Of a stretch of DNA of 64,000 bases, positions 11,606-24,620 are shown one piece after another. The stretch lies in contig CM057337.1 in NCBI GenBank assembly GCA_030015575.1, positions 294,772,044-294,836,043 of the forward strand, read 5' to 3'. The notes below the pieces were generated by a model. The model was not told where the DNA came from and did not search any database. It saw nothing but the letters and a program-made list of their open reading frames with translations. Made by a program: the position numbers and the translations under genes. This DNA comes from Agapanthus africanus (taxonomy: Eukaryota > Streptophyta > Magnoliopsida > Asparagales > Amaryllidaceae). Position 1 is the first letter of the stretch. Each line of letters starts with the position of its first letter.

Positions 11606-13750
11606 TGTTGGAGATAGTACCCTCAGAGTCAATTATTGGATCACAAGCATGTGATTGCAATGATTGAGGGAGGACCTATCCCGGTAGGACAGTCTTACTC
11701 GAGATGATAGTATGCTATCTGGTTTATCTTTATCATCGTGTATTGCTTTAGGTGACCTGACATGTCGCTATTACACATTGATAGAGCCCCTAGGATTCTT
11801 GCTTGACTACCAGCAGTATGATGGCGATCATATACGTGAGAGCTGGCGGTCTATAAGCACATCCTTAAAAGGTCCCTAGTCGTAGGAGTTTCGAGACAGG
11901 GCATCGATACTCCATTAGTAGACTAGTGTATACAGTCGAGACCCCGACGAGGGGCGGTGGCCGGTCTCACAAGCCACTGGTGTCAGTTGGTTCACCTAAG
12001 ATGTATACAGGTGCTCATTGGGTTATTAGTACACCGGACAGGACTCGCCGGGAACCTGCTAGTTGGTCTTATACCAGATGTCAGATAGCAGTTCCCTGGT
12101 GACATGTGTACAGGTTAGTTCATCGACCTGAGATCGTCATTTGTCTCGTGTGAGTTCCCACTGTGCTTTGATTACTACCCTACCACGGCTCAAAGGATTC
12201 GTGCAAACAGGTTTTAGTTGGGTACAGTCCCGAGCCATATAGATGCAGTGAGCGGATCTGCAGGGGTTCGTCTCTCCCGGTATTGGGGGTGAGGTCGCGC
12301 TGTGTCTAGGAGAGCCATTACACAAAGCCCTCGGCCGAGGCAGGAGATTTACTGGTAGGTATTCCAGTAGTATCTCAGGGTGTTCTGGGCTACGCTCCGA
12401 CACGACTTGTACCGCTTTTGGGGGTCTGACTTTTACCAACCCCCTAGGCCCGCCATGCGATACTCATAGACGAACGGACCGGACAGTACGGATATTGTCA
12501 CTGACAGGCTCAGTAGGGTGTCAGGATGAGTTCGCTCATCGACGTCCCTTTTGGTCAATAGCTGGTGGCCCGTCACGTATTGGCTTATACCTCTGACGTG
12601 CTAGTGGTTAAATCCACAGCCATAGTATTGACGAGTCTTTAGAGTCCACCACACTTTCAGTTACTCAAGCTTTCGGGCGAAACGCTGTAGAGGCTGTATG
12701 GAGATATGGCAGGGTTCGATCAGATACGTGCGGTATTGCACGGATCAGGATCGGACGGATATTACTAGCCGGCTTTGGTTTAAGCCGGATCCTAGTATAG
12801 TACAGTGTAGATTTTGTCTCTTTGCATTTGTATCCGGTCGGAATACAGATGCGGGTGTGTATGCACAGTATCGGGGTTTTCCTGTAATTTATTACGGGAC
12901 CAGTTTTCTAGAGTTGCCAGTTTGCATTCCGTTCCGGCCGGTTTTCCTTTATTCTTTCCCGGCCGGACTTTTCCGATGGAGGGTGTTATTTGCAAGTTTG
13001 CAAATAAACATTTGTGGAGGGGGTTTCTTGCTTATTGGTGGCATCATGATAGTTCTTCATGATGAGATGCTTTCTTAGTCTTTTCATTTGCTTTTTGAGA
13101 AAGGATTGATTAGAGTTGATTTGTGTTTGGATGTGAGGTTTACTTTTGGAGTGTGGTCACCTCTTGCTTTATCCTACACTCACCTCCCTTCATGATTTGT
13201 TTTTGCCCTCCACCATTTCCACATATGAAGAATGGCCGGCCACTATAGTTTTGGGGGATGAGAGAAATTTCCATTTTTGTTGTAGCACACATTTCTTCAT
13301 CTCATTCTTCTAGTTTTGGAAAAAATGAAAGCACCATTTTTCCTTAACCTTATTCCTCCATCAAGGCAACATAACCCCAAAGAGACAAGCATCATCTACA
13401 CTACATTCTACAGCAAATCTTGGACGCGTCGGCCAGCCAACTTCGCGCCCGAGTTGCCTCGGTATTGAGGTGGGAGCCCGTAAAAGATACAGGCGATGTG
13501 GTGCCCTTTTCGGCAAGGAGGCGATGATATGGAGGCAGGACTTTCCGCGGGAGATCGGGATGATGACGAGAAGACCGGAGGACTCGGATCACTCGGTATA
13601 TCTCTCACCTTTTCTCTTGATAGCTAGTATCAGTTAATGGTTACAATCCGGGTTTATTGTCCGCGGTAGCGCCAGTTCCCAAGTAAGGAAAAATTTTGAT
13701 TCCGCATTTTGGCCTCGGTAAGACGGCCGGGGCGCTGCCGTGGCGCAACA
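11606..13750 (+). repeat. B 5' LTR
   Basis: Starts TGTTGGAGATAGTACCC and ends GCGCAACA directly before the primer site. It is the same length as the 3' LTR. It shares with the A and C LTRs the blocks GAGACAGGGCATCGATA, GGGGTCTGAC and TCTCTCCCGGTAT. Frames of 60-126 codons inside it recur in the 3' LTR only because the LTRs are copies of each other. Confidence 0.97.
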
Positions 13751-13763
13751 TGGTATCAGAGCC
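13751..13763 (+). promoter_or_regulatory. B primer-binding site (initiator tRNA-Met)
   Basis: TGGTATCAGAGCC immediately follows the LTR and is complementary to the 3' end of plant initiator tRNA-Met. Confidence 0.95.
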
Positions 13764-16060
13764 ACGCCATTAACCTTGCCTAGCTTGTTCTAATGCGTTT
13801 TACTTATCCGATCGTCCAAAATTCCAAAATCCGCGTTTTTCATGCATCAGTTTTCTGTCGATTGTTTCTGGGCTCTAAAAATTTTTCAGGTTGTAGAAAA
13901 CTGATGTACAAGAAGTTCTAAGAGTTCTGGGAAAATTCGAGACAATGATCTCTCAGGTAGAGCGCGGAACCGCGGCAAAACCCCCCTTGTTGCCGCGGTT
14001 CCGCCGCCGTCTTGAGGGATCAATGCGTCAAAATTTTCCCATGGGCTGGTGAGCTGTAAGTAGGGGTTTTGGAATATTAAAATTGGGCCCAGAATTTCTG
14101 TGAGTGCTACAGTATTGCTTGGGGGCCCACTTGTTAATTTTTGATCGATCGGATATTTTAAGCACATTATTTCACAGTATTTACATTATATCTGCGACCG
14201 TGAATGTCACTCGATCGGTAAATCCTGTCAAACTGCTATAGCCCGGTTAGACGGATTTGCGAACGTGACATTCACGTTGATGTTCTATGTTTATGCTGTG
14301 TTGTTGCGGATCGGTCGTGGGGATAGCCTGGATGCAATGTTTGTACAGTTTTGTTTTATATGTACATTTGATATTGCGGGGCGAGCGTCCGACATGTGGA
14401 CTGCCGTCTCTGCCTGTTTGTATTATTCTTTTGGGGCACGACCTGGTTGCGGTCGATGTACCCGTTGTATGTATATTTTACTTTCTGTACTAGGATTACC
14501 CCGCGGAGGGGTGCACGGATAGCCGGGTTCTAGAGGGAAACTGGCCCGCATCTCATGGCATTGAGACGGAGAGGGCTTCACTCTAGGATTGGCGGGCTAT
14601 TTGCCGCACTCGTAGGGGGTACAAATTGATCCAGGAAGGGTGCCCAAGTTACCGGATTCCATGAAGTGCTGGGTGGTCCATTCACGGTGCTGAAGGGGGC
14701 TGCCTCGCTTCAGGTTTTGGAGGGTGACTTGCCGCGCCCGTTGGGGTCTAGGATTTCATTGCACAGGTTATCCACACGACCAGGGGAACGTCGGGTTTCA
14801 GCAGCGGCTCTGTGAAACCCGGGGCTTCCAGATATCTGTATTGTTCTGTGATGCTGTACATTTCTGAGATGTTGCATTTTATCACGCCTTGAGCGAATAT
14901 AATATATTGGTATATATATATTAGTAGATGTTGTATATGTTTTACATCCGCGCTAGTCCAGTCCCCGCTCTGTCGTTAGTTAGCTAACCTAACGGGTAAT
15001 GACGGGACCCAGTGGCGAATGCGGATGGCATATACGTACATCAGTATATTTTCGTTCTTTGTGGTGTGATCAATTGATGGGACTGCGTTGATTCGGATCA
15101 ATGCAAGTTAAAAACAAACCTATTCTGATGTTGTTGGAACACTTTTCAAAAAGCTGTTATTGCAAGGACGTTCACTTTTGTTTTGCATCGTGGTATTCAT
15201 TTGGAATATCCTGCTCCTCAGTCGACGAGGCAAGGGCCGAGATCCCTTCACCGGGAGTGACCCCTTGGACAGAAGTTTGCGTCAGGGCATTAACTTCACT
15301 ATAGCCGATTACTTTTGCTTTGCATCGTGGTATTCAGTTGGAATATCCTGCACCTCATTCTACGGGGAAAGAGCCGAGATCCCTTCACCGGGAGTGACCT
15401 CTTTAGCAAAGTTTTTCGTCACTATATTTTTTATAAAAGGCTATGCAGTTCCTTCAACGATATCAAGTTCATTACGTTGAAAGTTTTTCGCCAAAAACTA
15501 GACGTAGCCCTCCGTCATTTCTTACAAGTATTACTTAGTATTCGTGCTGCGTTTGTTGACTGTGTCAAGGCGTAGTGTGCGGTAGCTAAGTAGTGTTTGT
15601 TTGTAGCATGTTAAAGGGATTGGTTAGGACAGTCGTGCGGCATTGTTGACTGTATCAAGGGCTCGTACGGGTGGGTTTAATGCAATCCAGGATAATGACA
15701 GGTTGAACTTGACTAGGACTCTTTGATTTGTTGACTGTGTCAAGGTCACTTGGGTCCTAGGGGTAAAAATCACATCGGGAGTTTCAAAAGAACTGAAACT
15801 TGCCAGATATGCGCATACCTTCTGGAGTGTGGTGACTTGAGTGGATTCCGTCAAGTTATCATACGATGATAGTTGGATCCCGATTCCCACTGATGAGTTG
15901 GTTTACTCCTCGGGTGATCCCGACTAATTCTTCTTTCAGGTTTGGGGAAGAATTTGAGGTTACAGTGGGAGGTTTCCTGATTAGATAAAGTGATAACCAT
16001 TCTGATCTAGGTTAGAGTGCACGCTGAGTGTTTCTTTTCTCTCTCTCTTTGGCAGCGACC
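13764..16060 (+). other. B untranslated leader
   Basis: About 2.3 kb of leader separates the primer site from the former gag start. Parts align with the leaders of A and C: a block at 14950-15040 shared with A, a ~90-bp block repeated at 15174-15262 and 15311-15399, three copies of a short palindrome (15556, 15646, 15731), and the final GCAGCGACC before the coding start. Conservation of these pieces, while the coding body has decayed, fits a cis-acting packaging or regulatory role. That role is inferred. Confidence 0.7.
13964..14004 (+). promoter_or_regulatory. GC-rich hairpin in the B leader
   Basis: A perfect 15-bp inverted repeat: GCGGAACCGCGGCAA (13964-13978) pairs with TTGCCGCGGTTCCGC (13990-14004) around an 11-nt loop, about 210 nt after the primer site. 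Similar hairpins lie at the same place in A, C and the Athila leader. Confidence 0.85.
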
Positions 16061-16119
16061 ATTGACCCGACCCTGGACTATGACTCAGTGACCAAGTTGA
16101 CCGAACCTTCTTAATACTG

Positions 16120-16920
16120 GCTTTTGGATTGTCAGAGTTGCAAACCTCATTGCCACTCCTACTTTTACCCTTTTCTTCAGGACACCCCGTATTACTACAA
16201 ACGTCCACTTCCATTGGACAAAACCATCGTATGGTTATATACGAACTCGAAGGACTTCGAGGATGGTTTCTGGTTCTGGAGAAAACGAATAGGATTATTC
16301 AGTTGTCTTTTCTTTTCACCTTCTCTCATTGCGAGTACTCCTTGGTTTAGGAGATAGTACACCTATTACGCAAATTGGATAGTCTTCTTCCAAACCTTAG
16401 GCAGGTGCCGAACGGTGGGGAATGAAGAAAACCAATTAGCATAACGATGGTGTACAGAAGGTATTAAGTTAAGACAAAGCAAGGGATTAGTAAGAGGGCA
16501 AAGTAAATTGCGACTGCTATTCACGACCGAACCAAGTATTTCTTCGCCAATCCTAAATCACCTTTGTATTTCTCCAGGACACTCCGTATCACTACGAAGA
16601 TCCCAAGTTTATTGGATAATCCATCGTATGGTTATATACGAATTCGAAAGGAACTTGTTCCAGTTCGGGGATGGATTCTGGTTCAGGAGAAATAGGAATA
16701 AGGTTTATTCGGTTGTCTTTTATCTTCACCTTCTCTCGCATTGCGAGTGCTCCTAGGATTAGGACAAGTACATCCATTATGCTTATTGGATAGTCTTCTT
16801 CCAAACCATAGGCTGGTGCCGAACGGTAGGGAAGGAAGAAAACCAATTGGCCTAAAGGGGTGTGCAGAAGGTAATGACTAAAGACATATAAAGGGATTTG
16901 GAGAGGTAGCAAAGAATTAT
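16120..16920 (+). repeat. Tandem duplication of ~400 bp where gag would be
   Basis: Two diverged copies (about 16120-16515 and 16518-16920) share the blocks CAGGACAC.CCGTAT.ACTAC, ATGGTTATATACGAA, CATTGCGAGT and GGATAGTCTTCTTCCAAACC, offset by about 400 bp. The copies differ at perhaps 15% of sites, so the duplication is much older than the insertion of B. I cannot relate the unit to the gag of A. Confidence 0.75.
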
Positions 16921-19469
16921 ACGGTTATAGTTGTGAATTTGGATAATGGTAGAGGCATTACTAGGAATACCAGGATACCCCATCGAAACATTTCAATGTT
17001 TCAGTTCAACTGTGTACTGTTAAAAGAAAACTGATTTCCCGATTGGACACTTGCTCCAGGGTATGTATTTACCAAGTTTGATTCTCACATCTGTATGGTT
17101 TTACAGATGATGAGTGGGAGTAAGTTATTGGGAATAGGGTGATCATCCTCATTATATCGGGATTCGTTGTAATCGGTGATATTTGAGGAGATCATCTGGG
17201 CTGTTTGCCGGTCGGCAAATATTTGGTTTTGAATATCCGCTGTTGTGCACCAATTTCAAATTGATATATCTGTACGTCTATTTTCATAGAGTGAGATATA
17301 CCTTTTGATAATATGTCGATGACATTTACCTATATCAGTGGATGGTTAGGTAAGGAGCATTAAACAGCGGTGTAATTCTTCTTAACCATAAGTACAGTTT
17401 TCAACCTACGACACACAGTGAAGGAGTTGTTAGACTCAGCGGACTTATACAGAGTATTGTATGTTGTCCAGTGTCCATTAGGACAGAGGGGTTGGTCCTC
17501 ATACTATATTCTGTTTACTTTTAACTTCTCTAATTCTTAGACATGTGTTTTGTAGAAACACAGGGTCTAACTTTTGAGGAGTCATAGGTATTTGAATAGA
17601 GTAGAGAACCAGGTGTAGCAAGTATCAGGATTCTTCAAAGTGATCGAAGATGTAGATACTTGTGTATGGTATTCAGTTGATAGTAATGATAAAGAGAAAT
17701 TGCTTCTCTTTCAGGTTACTCATAATTGGAAGCATTCCTAAGTTGGGCAACGCTGATTGGCCTCCTTCCATTTAGTTGACATGCACTGGAGATAGCTGCA
17801 TGATTTGAATCTGGTTCAATTAAATCAGTGCCTCTGGTTCTATATTGGATATAGAACAGTTCATATCTTAATGGTGTTAAGGTGCGGGGAGTTGTCCGGC
17901 TTATGATTAAAACCAGACACTGGGCAACTCAAGGCACGTTTCTCTAATGGCTGTTTGTAGGTTGACCCAGGCTATGACGAGGGTTGATTTTCTACCATCT
18001 GGGAGATCAATAGTAATATTGTTCTAGACTCGCCACAGTTTTAATAAAAATGGATTTTTTCAAAAACAGTAGTGGGAGTATGGTAGAACTGGAAGTGATT
18101 CCAGAACCGCAAACGATTACTGAAGATTTGATAAGGAACCTAAAGATTCAATCTGGCTTGACACTCCATTGGCCACTCCGCAGATAAGGTGGGTAACTTC
18201 AGGCACCCGAGAGGTGCTCCGGTAGCCTCAAGGACGGTGACAGGGAAGTTCTTATTTACCCACACTTGTCATTGCTGTTGTTCTAGGCTGCGAGACCCGG
18301 CAGGAGGATGAGTATAGCGTCGTTCTGAACTAGCTTCAGAAGTGCACGTCTATATGACTCTGCCAGAGGGTTGTCGTAGTCAGTGGGAGCAGCGGAAGCA
18401 TTGGTGGACATCAGGCTTATGTCTATTTATAGACTAAAGCAGATATAGCGGAGATAGATCATCTATTTATGATGTGACAGTCATAGTTTTGACTTCATCA
18501 GAATAGGGGATGGATCTGTTAAGAAGGTAGTAGGGTGTGATGTCCTGGTATTTGATGACATACACAGAGTAGGAAGTGATTTTCCTATACTACGATCGGT
18601 TATACTTTGGTTGTCACACAGTAGTTTCTCCACACAGGACTTGGATATTATATCAGACATTCTGGTTACTAGATCTATGGTTTTAGATCTAAATTTGGGT
18701 GGTTTCCTAATCTGGGTACCTTGATAGCATTCTATGAGTATTTAGAATGGACGACTCCTGGCACGGTAGTACACCTCAAGGTAATGGAGTCACCCTCTCT
18801 AAAGTTGTCTTACAGACTAAAGGGGAGAGGGATACGCATGATTGACAGATCACTTGCTTAGGCAATTGAGTCAATCATGAGATGTCAAGTACCACACCAG
18901 ATGTTGTTCTTGCAGTAGATGCAATAAGTTGATATTAATCCAATCCTGGAGAAACAATCGGAAGCAGTTTTAGGACATAAGTGCGTGTTCTAGGGATCTG
19001 ATAACGACAGCCTCTTTTAGGAGACGGTTATCATTCCAGGCTTCCAAGGTGACATGGATGGCAGAGTGGCTGTCAGAGTTATAGTTTCTCCTTCTGACGA
19101 GGGGCAGTATTTTGGACAGGTGGTCCAAGGCAATACTGAGGGAGGCATGGCGCTGGGTACTGATTAAGTTCAGTTATCGATACAGTCTAAGAAGTTTGGA
19201 TTTGGAGTTCATTTATGAGCTAGGTCCCATCAGATATCCAGACATACTCTAAGACAGGTATTGCTCATTTCGGGAGATGGCTTTCTCTGCGAACTTGAGA
19301 TATAGAGAGACATAGAAAGAAACTTCACAGCGTATCCACTCACTGAGGCTATTCCTCGAACGCAATAGTTTGGCAAACGAGCTTTGTGAGACTGACTAGT
19401 AGAGGAGTTGGGTGTTCGGTATCACACGGGCTGTGAGTATGCGACATCGCAATAATTAGCCTTGAGTGC
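16921..19469 (+). pseudogene. B decayed pol region
   Basis: Only islands can be recognised by nucleotide likeness to element A. They are the region after the integrase core (about 18080-18130, like 43400-43450), two reverse transcriptase stretches (about 18360-18450 and 18540-18600, like 44000-44080 and 44190-44230), and an RNase H end (about 19215-19260, like 44975-45020). Order and strand agree with Copia pol. The remainder is not alignable by eye, and the number of breaks is large. Confidence 0.7.
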
Positions 19470-19480
19470 AAGTGGGAGAT
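19470..19480 (+). promoter_or_regulatory. B polypurine tract
   Basis: AAGTGGGAGAT directly precedes the 3' LTR, identical to the tract of element A and to the AAGTGGGAGA tract typical of Angela/BARE elements. Confidence 0.93.
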
Positions 19481-21625
19481 TGTTGGAGATAGTGCCCTCA
19501 GAGTCAATTATTGGATCACAGGCACGTGATTGCAATGATTGAGGGAGGACCTATCCCGGTAGGACAGTCTTACTCGAGATGATAGTATGCTATCTGGTTT
19601 ATCTTTATCATCGTGTATTGCTTTAGGTGACCTGACATGTCGCTATTACACGTTGATAGAGCCCCTAGGATTCTTGCTTGACTACCAGCAGTATGATGGC
19701 GATCATATACGTGAGAGCTGGCGGTCTATAAGCACATCCTTAAAAGGTCCCTAGTCGTAGGAGTTTCGAGACAGGGCATCGATACTCCATTAGTAGACTA
19801 GTGTATACAATCGAGACCCCGACGAGGGGCGGTGGCCGGTCTCACAAGCCACTGGTGTCAGTTGGTTCACCTAAGATGTATACAGGTGCTCATTGGGTTA
19901 TGAGTACACCGGACAGGACTCGCCGGGAACCTGCTAGTTGGTCTTATACCAGATATCAGATAGCAGTTCCCTGGTGACATGTGTACAGGTTAGTTCATCG
20001 ACCTGAGATCGTCATTTGTCTCGTGTGAGTTCCCACTGTGCTTTGATTACTACCCTACCACGGCTCAAAGGAGTCGTGCAAACAGGTTTTAGTTGGGTAC
20101 AGTCCCGAGCCACATGGAGGCAGTGAGCGGATCTGCAGGGGTTCGTCTCTCCCGGTATTGGGGGTGAGGTCGCGCTGTGTCTAGGAGAGCCATTACACAA
20201 AGCCCTCGGCCGAGGCAGGAGAGTTACTGGTAGGTATTCCAGTAGTATCTCAGGGTGTTCTGGGCTACGCTCCGACACGACTTGTACCGCTTTTGGGGGT
20301 ATGACTTTTACCAACACCCTAGGCCCGCCATGCGATACTCATAGACGAACGGACCGGACTGTACGGATATTGTCACTGACAGGCTCAGTAGGGTGTCAGG
20401 ATGAGTTCGCTCATCGACGTCCCTTTTGGTCAATAGCTGGTGGCCCGTCACGTATTGGCTTATACCTCTGACGTGCTAGTGGTTAAATCCACAGCCATAG
20501 TATTGACGAGTCTTTAGAGTCCACCACACTTTCAGTTACTCAAGCTTTCGGGCGAAACGCTGTAGAGGCTGTATGGAGATATGGCAGGGTTCGATCAGAT
20601 ACGTGCGGTATTGCACGGATCAGGATCGGACGGATATTAATAGCCGGCTTTGGTTTAAGCCGGATCCTAGTATAGTACAGTGTAGATTTTGTCTCTTTGC
20701 ATTTGTATCCGGTCGGAATATAGATGCGGGTGTGTATGCACAGTATCGGGGTTTTCCTGTAATTTATTACGGGACCAGTTTTCTGGAGTTGCCAGTTTGC
20801 ATTCCGTTCCGGCCGGTTTTCCTTTATTCTTTCCCGGCCGGACTTTTCCGATGGAGGGTGTTATTTGCAAGTTTGCAAATAAACATTTGTGGAGGGGGTT
20901 TCTTGCTTATTGGTGGCATCATGATAGTTCTTCATGATGAGATGCTTTCTTAGTCTTTTCATTTGCTTTTTGAGAAAGGATTGATTAGAGTTGATTTGTG
21001 TTTGGATGTGAAGTTTACTTTTGGAGTGTGGTCACCTCTTGCTTTATCCTACACTCACCTCCCTTCATGATTTGTTTTTGCCCTCCACCATTTCCACATA
21101 TGAAGAATGGCCGGCCACTATAGTTTTGGGGGATGAGAGAAATTTCCATTTTTGTTGTAGCACACATTTCTTCATCTCATTCTTCTAGTTTTGGGAAAAA
21201 TGAAAGCACCATTTTTCCTTAACCTTATTCCTCCATCAAGGCAACATAACCCCAAAGAGACAAGCATCATCTACACAACATTCTACAGCAAATCTTGGAC
21301 GCGTCGGCCAGCCAACTTCGCGCCCGAGTTGCCTCGGTATTGAGGTGGGAGCCCGTAAAAGATACAGGCGATGTGGTGCCCTTTTCGGCAAGGAGGCGAT
21401 GATATGGAGACAGGACTTTCCGCGGGAAATCGGGACGATGACGAGAAGACCGGAGGACTCGGATCACTCGGTATATCTCTCACCTTTTCTCTTGATAGCT
21501 AGTATCAGTTAATGGTTACGATCCGGGTTTATTGTCCGCGGTAGCGCCAGTTCCCAAGTAAGGAAAATTTTTGATTCCGCATTTTGGCCTCGGTAAGACG
21601 GCCGGGGCGCTGCCGTGGCGCAACA
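19481..21625 (+). repeat. B 3' LTR
   Basis: TGTTGGAGATAGTGCCC to GCGCAACA, 2,145 bp, the same length as the 5' LTR with no net indel. It is followed at 21626-21630 by the target duplication AGGAC. Confidence 0.97.
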
Positions 21626-21630
21626 AGGAC

Positions 21631-22060
21631 AACGGCTCATAACTACTTATTACAAGTTCGTTTAAGAAAACTTCTAATTTTCTTGGTTTTCTTAAATTTT
21701 TCTAATCTTTTGGATGTAATTTTTCACTATATAATCTTTTATTATAAAATTAAATATTAAATATTTTTATCTTTAAAATTTTTAAATTTTTATGTGTTTT
21801 CATTGTTTTGTGCTTAAGCAAGGTGAAATGAAAATGATACGAAAATAAGCACAAACCTCCCCCCCCAACTTGTTTTCAATAGTGTCCTCACTGTTGCCAT
21901 CCGCTAAATCACAAAAACCTGTAAGCTTAGGAAGAAATTTATTAACGGGGGAAATAAATATGATCGTGAAAATCCTACCCCAAACATATTCTTTTCACTC
22001 ACCTCCATTCTAAAAGATGATACAATAATTTACAGGACATGGAGGTGAGACGGAGGAATT
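21631..22060 (-). other. Athila non-coding region between pol and 3' LTR, part 2
   Basis: AT-rich sequence joins the end of integrase to the B insertion point. On the minus strand it contains a run of G within GTTGGGGGGGGAGG near 21857-21870, a feature often seen just after pol in Athila/Tat elements. No gene is seen. Confidence 0.6.
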
Positions 22061-23330
22061 TTAATCAAGATAAAATGGCTCCTGTAAGAACAGGAGCTCC
22101 TCTGTGGAGTCAGTGGAAAAATACGGTTTTAATCTATGTCTATTTACTTTGAAAAATGTATCGTTTTTAACATTTTCAACCTCAACTGCCCCGTGCGGGT
22201 ATACAGATCGCACAACAAAAGGTCCTTTACACCGAGATCGTAGCTTACCCGCATGAAGATGGAGTCGTGAATCATAAAGAAGGACTTGTTGACCAGTTGT
22301 AAAAGTTTTTCTCAAAATGTTTTTATCGTGAAATACCTTAGTCCGGTTCTTTACAATTACAGCATTATCATAAGCTTCATCGCGGAGTTCGCTTAGCTCG
22401 TTTATTTGCAGCTTCCGAAAGTTGCAGGGTTAATTTAAGTCAAAGTTGATTTCTCTAATGGCCCACATTGCTTTGTGCTCAATCTCGACTGGAAGGTGAC
22501 AGGCCTTACCAAACACTAGTCTGTAGGAAGACATACCTAGATCGGTTTTATATGCAGTTCGGAATGCCCAAAGAGCATCCGTCAATTTGATTGACCAATC
22601 TTTTCGATTTTTAGCAACAGTCTTCTCCAAAATTTGTTTGATCTATCTGTTAGAAACCTCAACCTGCCCGCTCGTTTGCGGATGATAGGGTGTAGAAAGT
22701 TTGTGGTTGATTGCATATTTCCGCATCAAAGTCTCGAAAGACCGATTGCAGAAATGCGTCCCGTTATTGCTAATGATAGCGCGTGGGTGTCCAAATCTCG
22801 AAAAGATGTTTTCTTTTAAGAACCTAATGACAACCTTCTTGTCATTAGTGCGACAAGGAATAGCTTCAACCCACTTCGAGACGTAATCAACCACAAGCAG
22901 TATGTACAGATTTCTATAGGAGTTGGGAAAAGGACCCATAAAGTCAATACACCAAACGTCGAAAATTTAAACCACTAAAATGGGTTGCTGTGGCATTTCA
23001 TTTCTTTGGGAAATCCTACCCGTGTGTTGACATTGTGTACAGGTTTTGCAATGATCAAATGCACCTTTGAACAAAGTCGGCCAATAGAATCCGCATTGCA
23101 AAACCTTCTCCGTCATCTTTCGAGGACCGAAATGACCCCCACATGCCTGATCATGACAAAAAGATAGAACACTCTTGAATTCATCGTTAGGGACACACCT
23201 GCGAATGATCTGGTCAGCACAATACTTAAACAGATAGGGTTCATGCCAGTAAAAGAGTTTTACTTGGGATAGAAATTGGATGTTTGTCCTGTTTTGACCA
23301 TTCGCGGGGAATAAGTCTCGTGGCAAGATA
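22061..23330 (-). pseudogene. Athila integrase region, broken
   Basis: Minus-strand peptides show the zinc-binding part (CHDQACGGHFGPRKM, then CKTCTQCQ), the catalytic core ([35 protein letters not shown] and [14 protein letters not shown]) and the C-terminal part (KTFTTGQQVLLYDSRL). The enzyme of intact relatives inserts the DNA copy into the host chromosome and produces the 5-bp duplication seen here. It follows RNase H, as in Ty3/gypsy. Confidence 0.9.
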
Positions 23331-24620
23331 ATTCACATTATCCCTGAACCCAGGTTCGTTGGATACATTCAAAAGTTGTTTGTCCGGAAAAGAATCATTA
23401 ATCGGCAGGGTCACAGGTGAAGAAGAGATGCACGAAAGATGGTCGGCTACAACGTTTTCACATCCTTCTTTATCTTTAATAACAAGATCAAATTCTTGTA
23501 ATAGAAGGATCCAACGTATTAGCCTACCTTTAGCATCTTTCTTCACTAAAAGATGTTTCAAGGCAGAGTGGTCAGTGTACACAACAATTGGTGAGCCAAT
23601 CAAGTAAGGCCTGAATTTTTCTAATGCAAATACAACTGCCAAAAGTTCTTTTTCGGTAGTTGTATAGTTAATTTGAGCATCATTCAGGGTCTTACCTGCA
23701 TAATAGATCACATGTGGCATCTTTTCAATGTGCTGTCTTAAGACTGCACCAACTGTAAAATATGATGAATCACACATAAGCTCAAACGGGTGGTTCCAAT
23801 CTAGAGGAGATAGAACGGGGGCAGTAGTGAGAGAGTGTTTGAGTGAGTCGAATGCTGCCTCATCATCCGAGTCAATGTTAAAGGTTGTGTCCTTGGCCAA
23901 GAGAAGAGTTAATGGTCTAGCAATTTTGCTAAAATCCTTAATGAATCTCCTGTAAAAGCCTGCATGGCCAAGAAAAGATCGGATATCCTTGACGCATTTG
24001 GGATGAGGAAGGTTTTGAATGACATCTATTTTTGCTTTGTCAACCTCAATGCATTTCCGTGAAATAATATGTCCAAGCACAATTCCTTCTTGGACCATGA
24101 AATGGCATTTTTCCCAATTCAAGGTCAAGTTCTTCTCTTTACAACGAGTAAGAACTGCGTCAAGATGAGATAGGCAGTCAGAAAAAGAGTCTCCGAATAT
24201 TGAGAAATCGTCCATGAAAATCTCCAGAAAATTCTCGACCATGTCCGAGAATATCCCCATCATACACCGCTGAAATGTAGCGGGAGCATTGCATAACCCA
24301 AAGGGCATGCGTCTATAAGCAAAGGTACCAAAAGGACAAGTAAATGTGGTTTTGTCTTGATCCTTTTTTGCAATGGGGACCTGGTTATAGCCAGAGTATC
24401 CGTCCATGAAGCAATAATAATCTCGTCCAGCTAAGCGTTCTAGCATCTGGTCAATAAAAGGTAGAGGAAAGTGGTCTTTCCTCGTTGCGGCATTGAGTTT
24501 TCTATAATCAATACATACATACCAAGTTTGAGCGCATGTCTGGATTAACTCATTTGTCTCATTTGTTATGACCGTAATGCCATATTTTTTAGGGACGACA
24601 TAAATTGGACTCACCCATTA
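23331..24620 (-). pseudogene. Athila reverse transcriptase and RNase H, best preserved part
   Basis: One long minus-strand frame holds RT blocks in order: [33 protein letters not shown]-like [32 protein letters not shown] and the catalytic [10 protein letters not shown]. RNase H follows, with [33 protein letters not shown] and [11 protein letters not shown]. The wording [21 protein letters not shown] is typical of Athila. This is the longest intact-looking stretch in the element, which as a whole is broken. Confidence 0.95.

Larger units (their letters stand above)
11606..21625 (+). mobile_element. B: Angela-type Copia element with near-identical LTRs and decayed interior
   Basis: B is 10,020 bp long: two 2,145-bp LTRs, an initiator-Met primer site, a long leader, a heavily decayed body, a purine tract and an exact 5-bp target duplication. 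About two dozen differences between the LTRs were counted by eye (about 1.2%), so the insertion is young. Yet no frame longer than ~130 codons exists, and only scattered pieces of integrase, RT and RNase H homologous to element A can be picked out. The interior is far more decayed than the LTRs, so it was probably already defective when it moved. The ends look whole. Confidence 0.93.

Noticed and set aside
12698-13078. A 126-codon open frame, found again at 20573-20953 with nearly the same peptide.
   Set aside because: Both lie at the same place in the two LTRs of element B. The likeness is due to LTR duplication, not to selection on a protein, and no domain is recognised.
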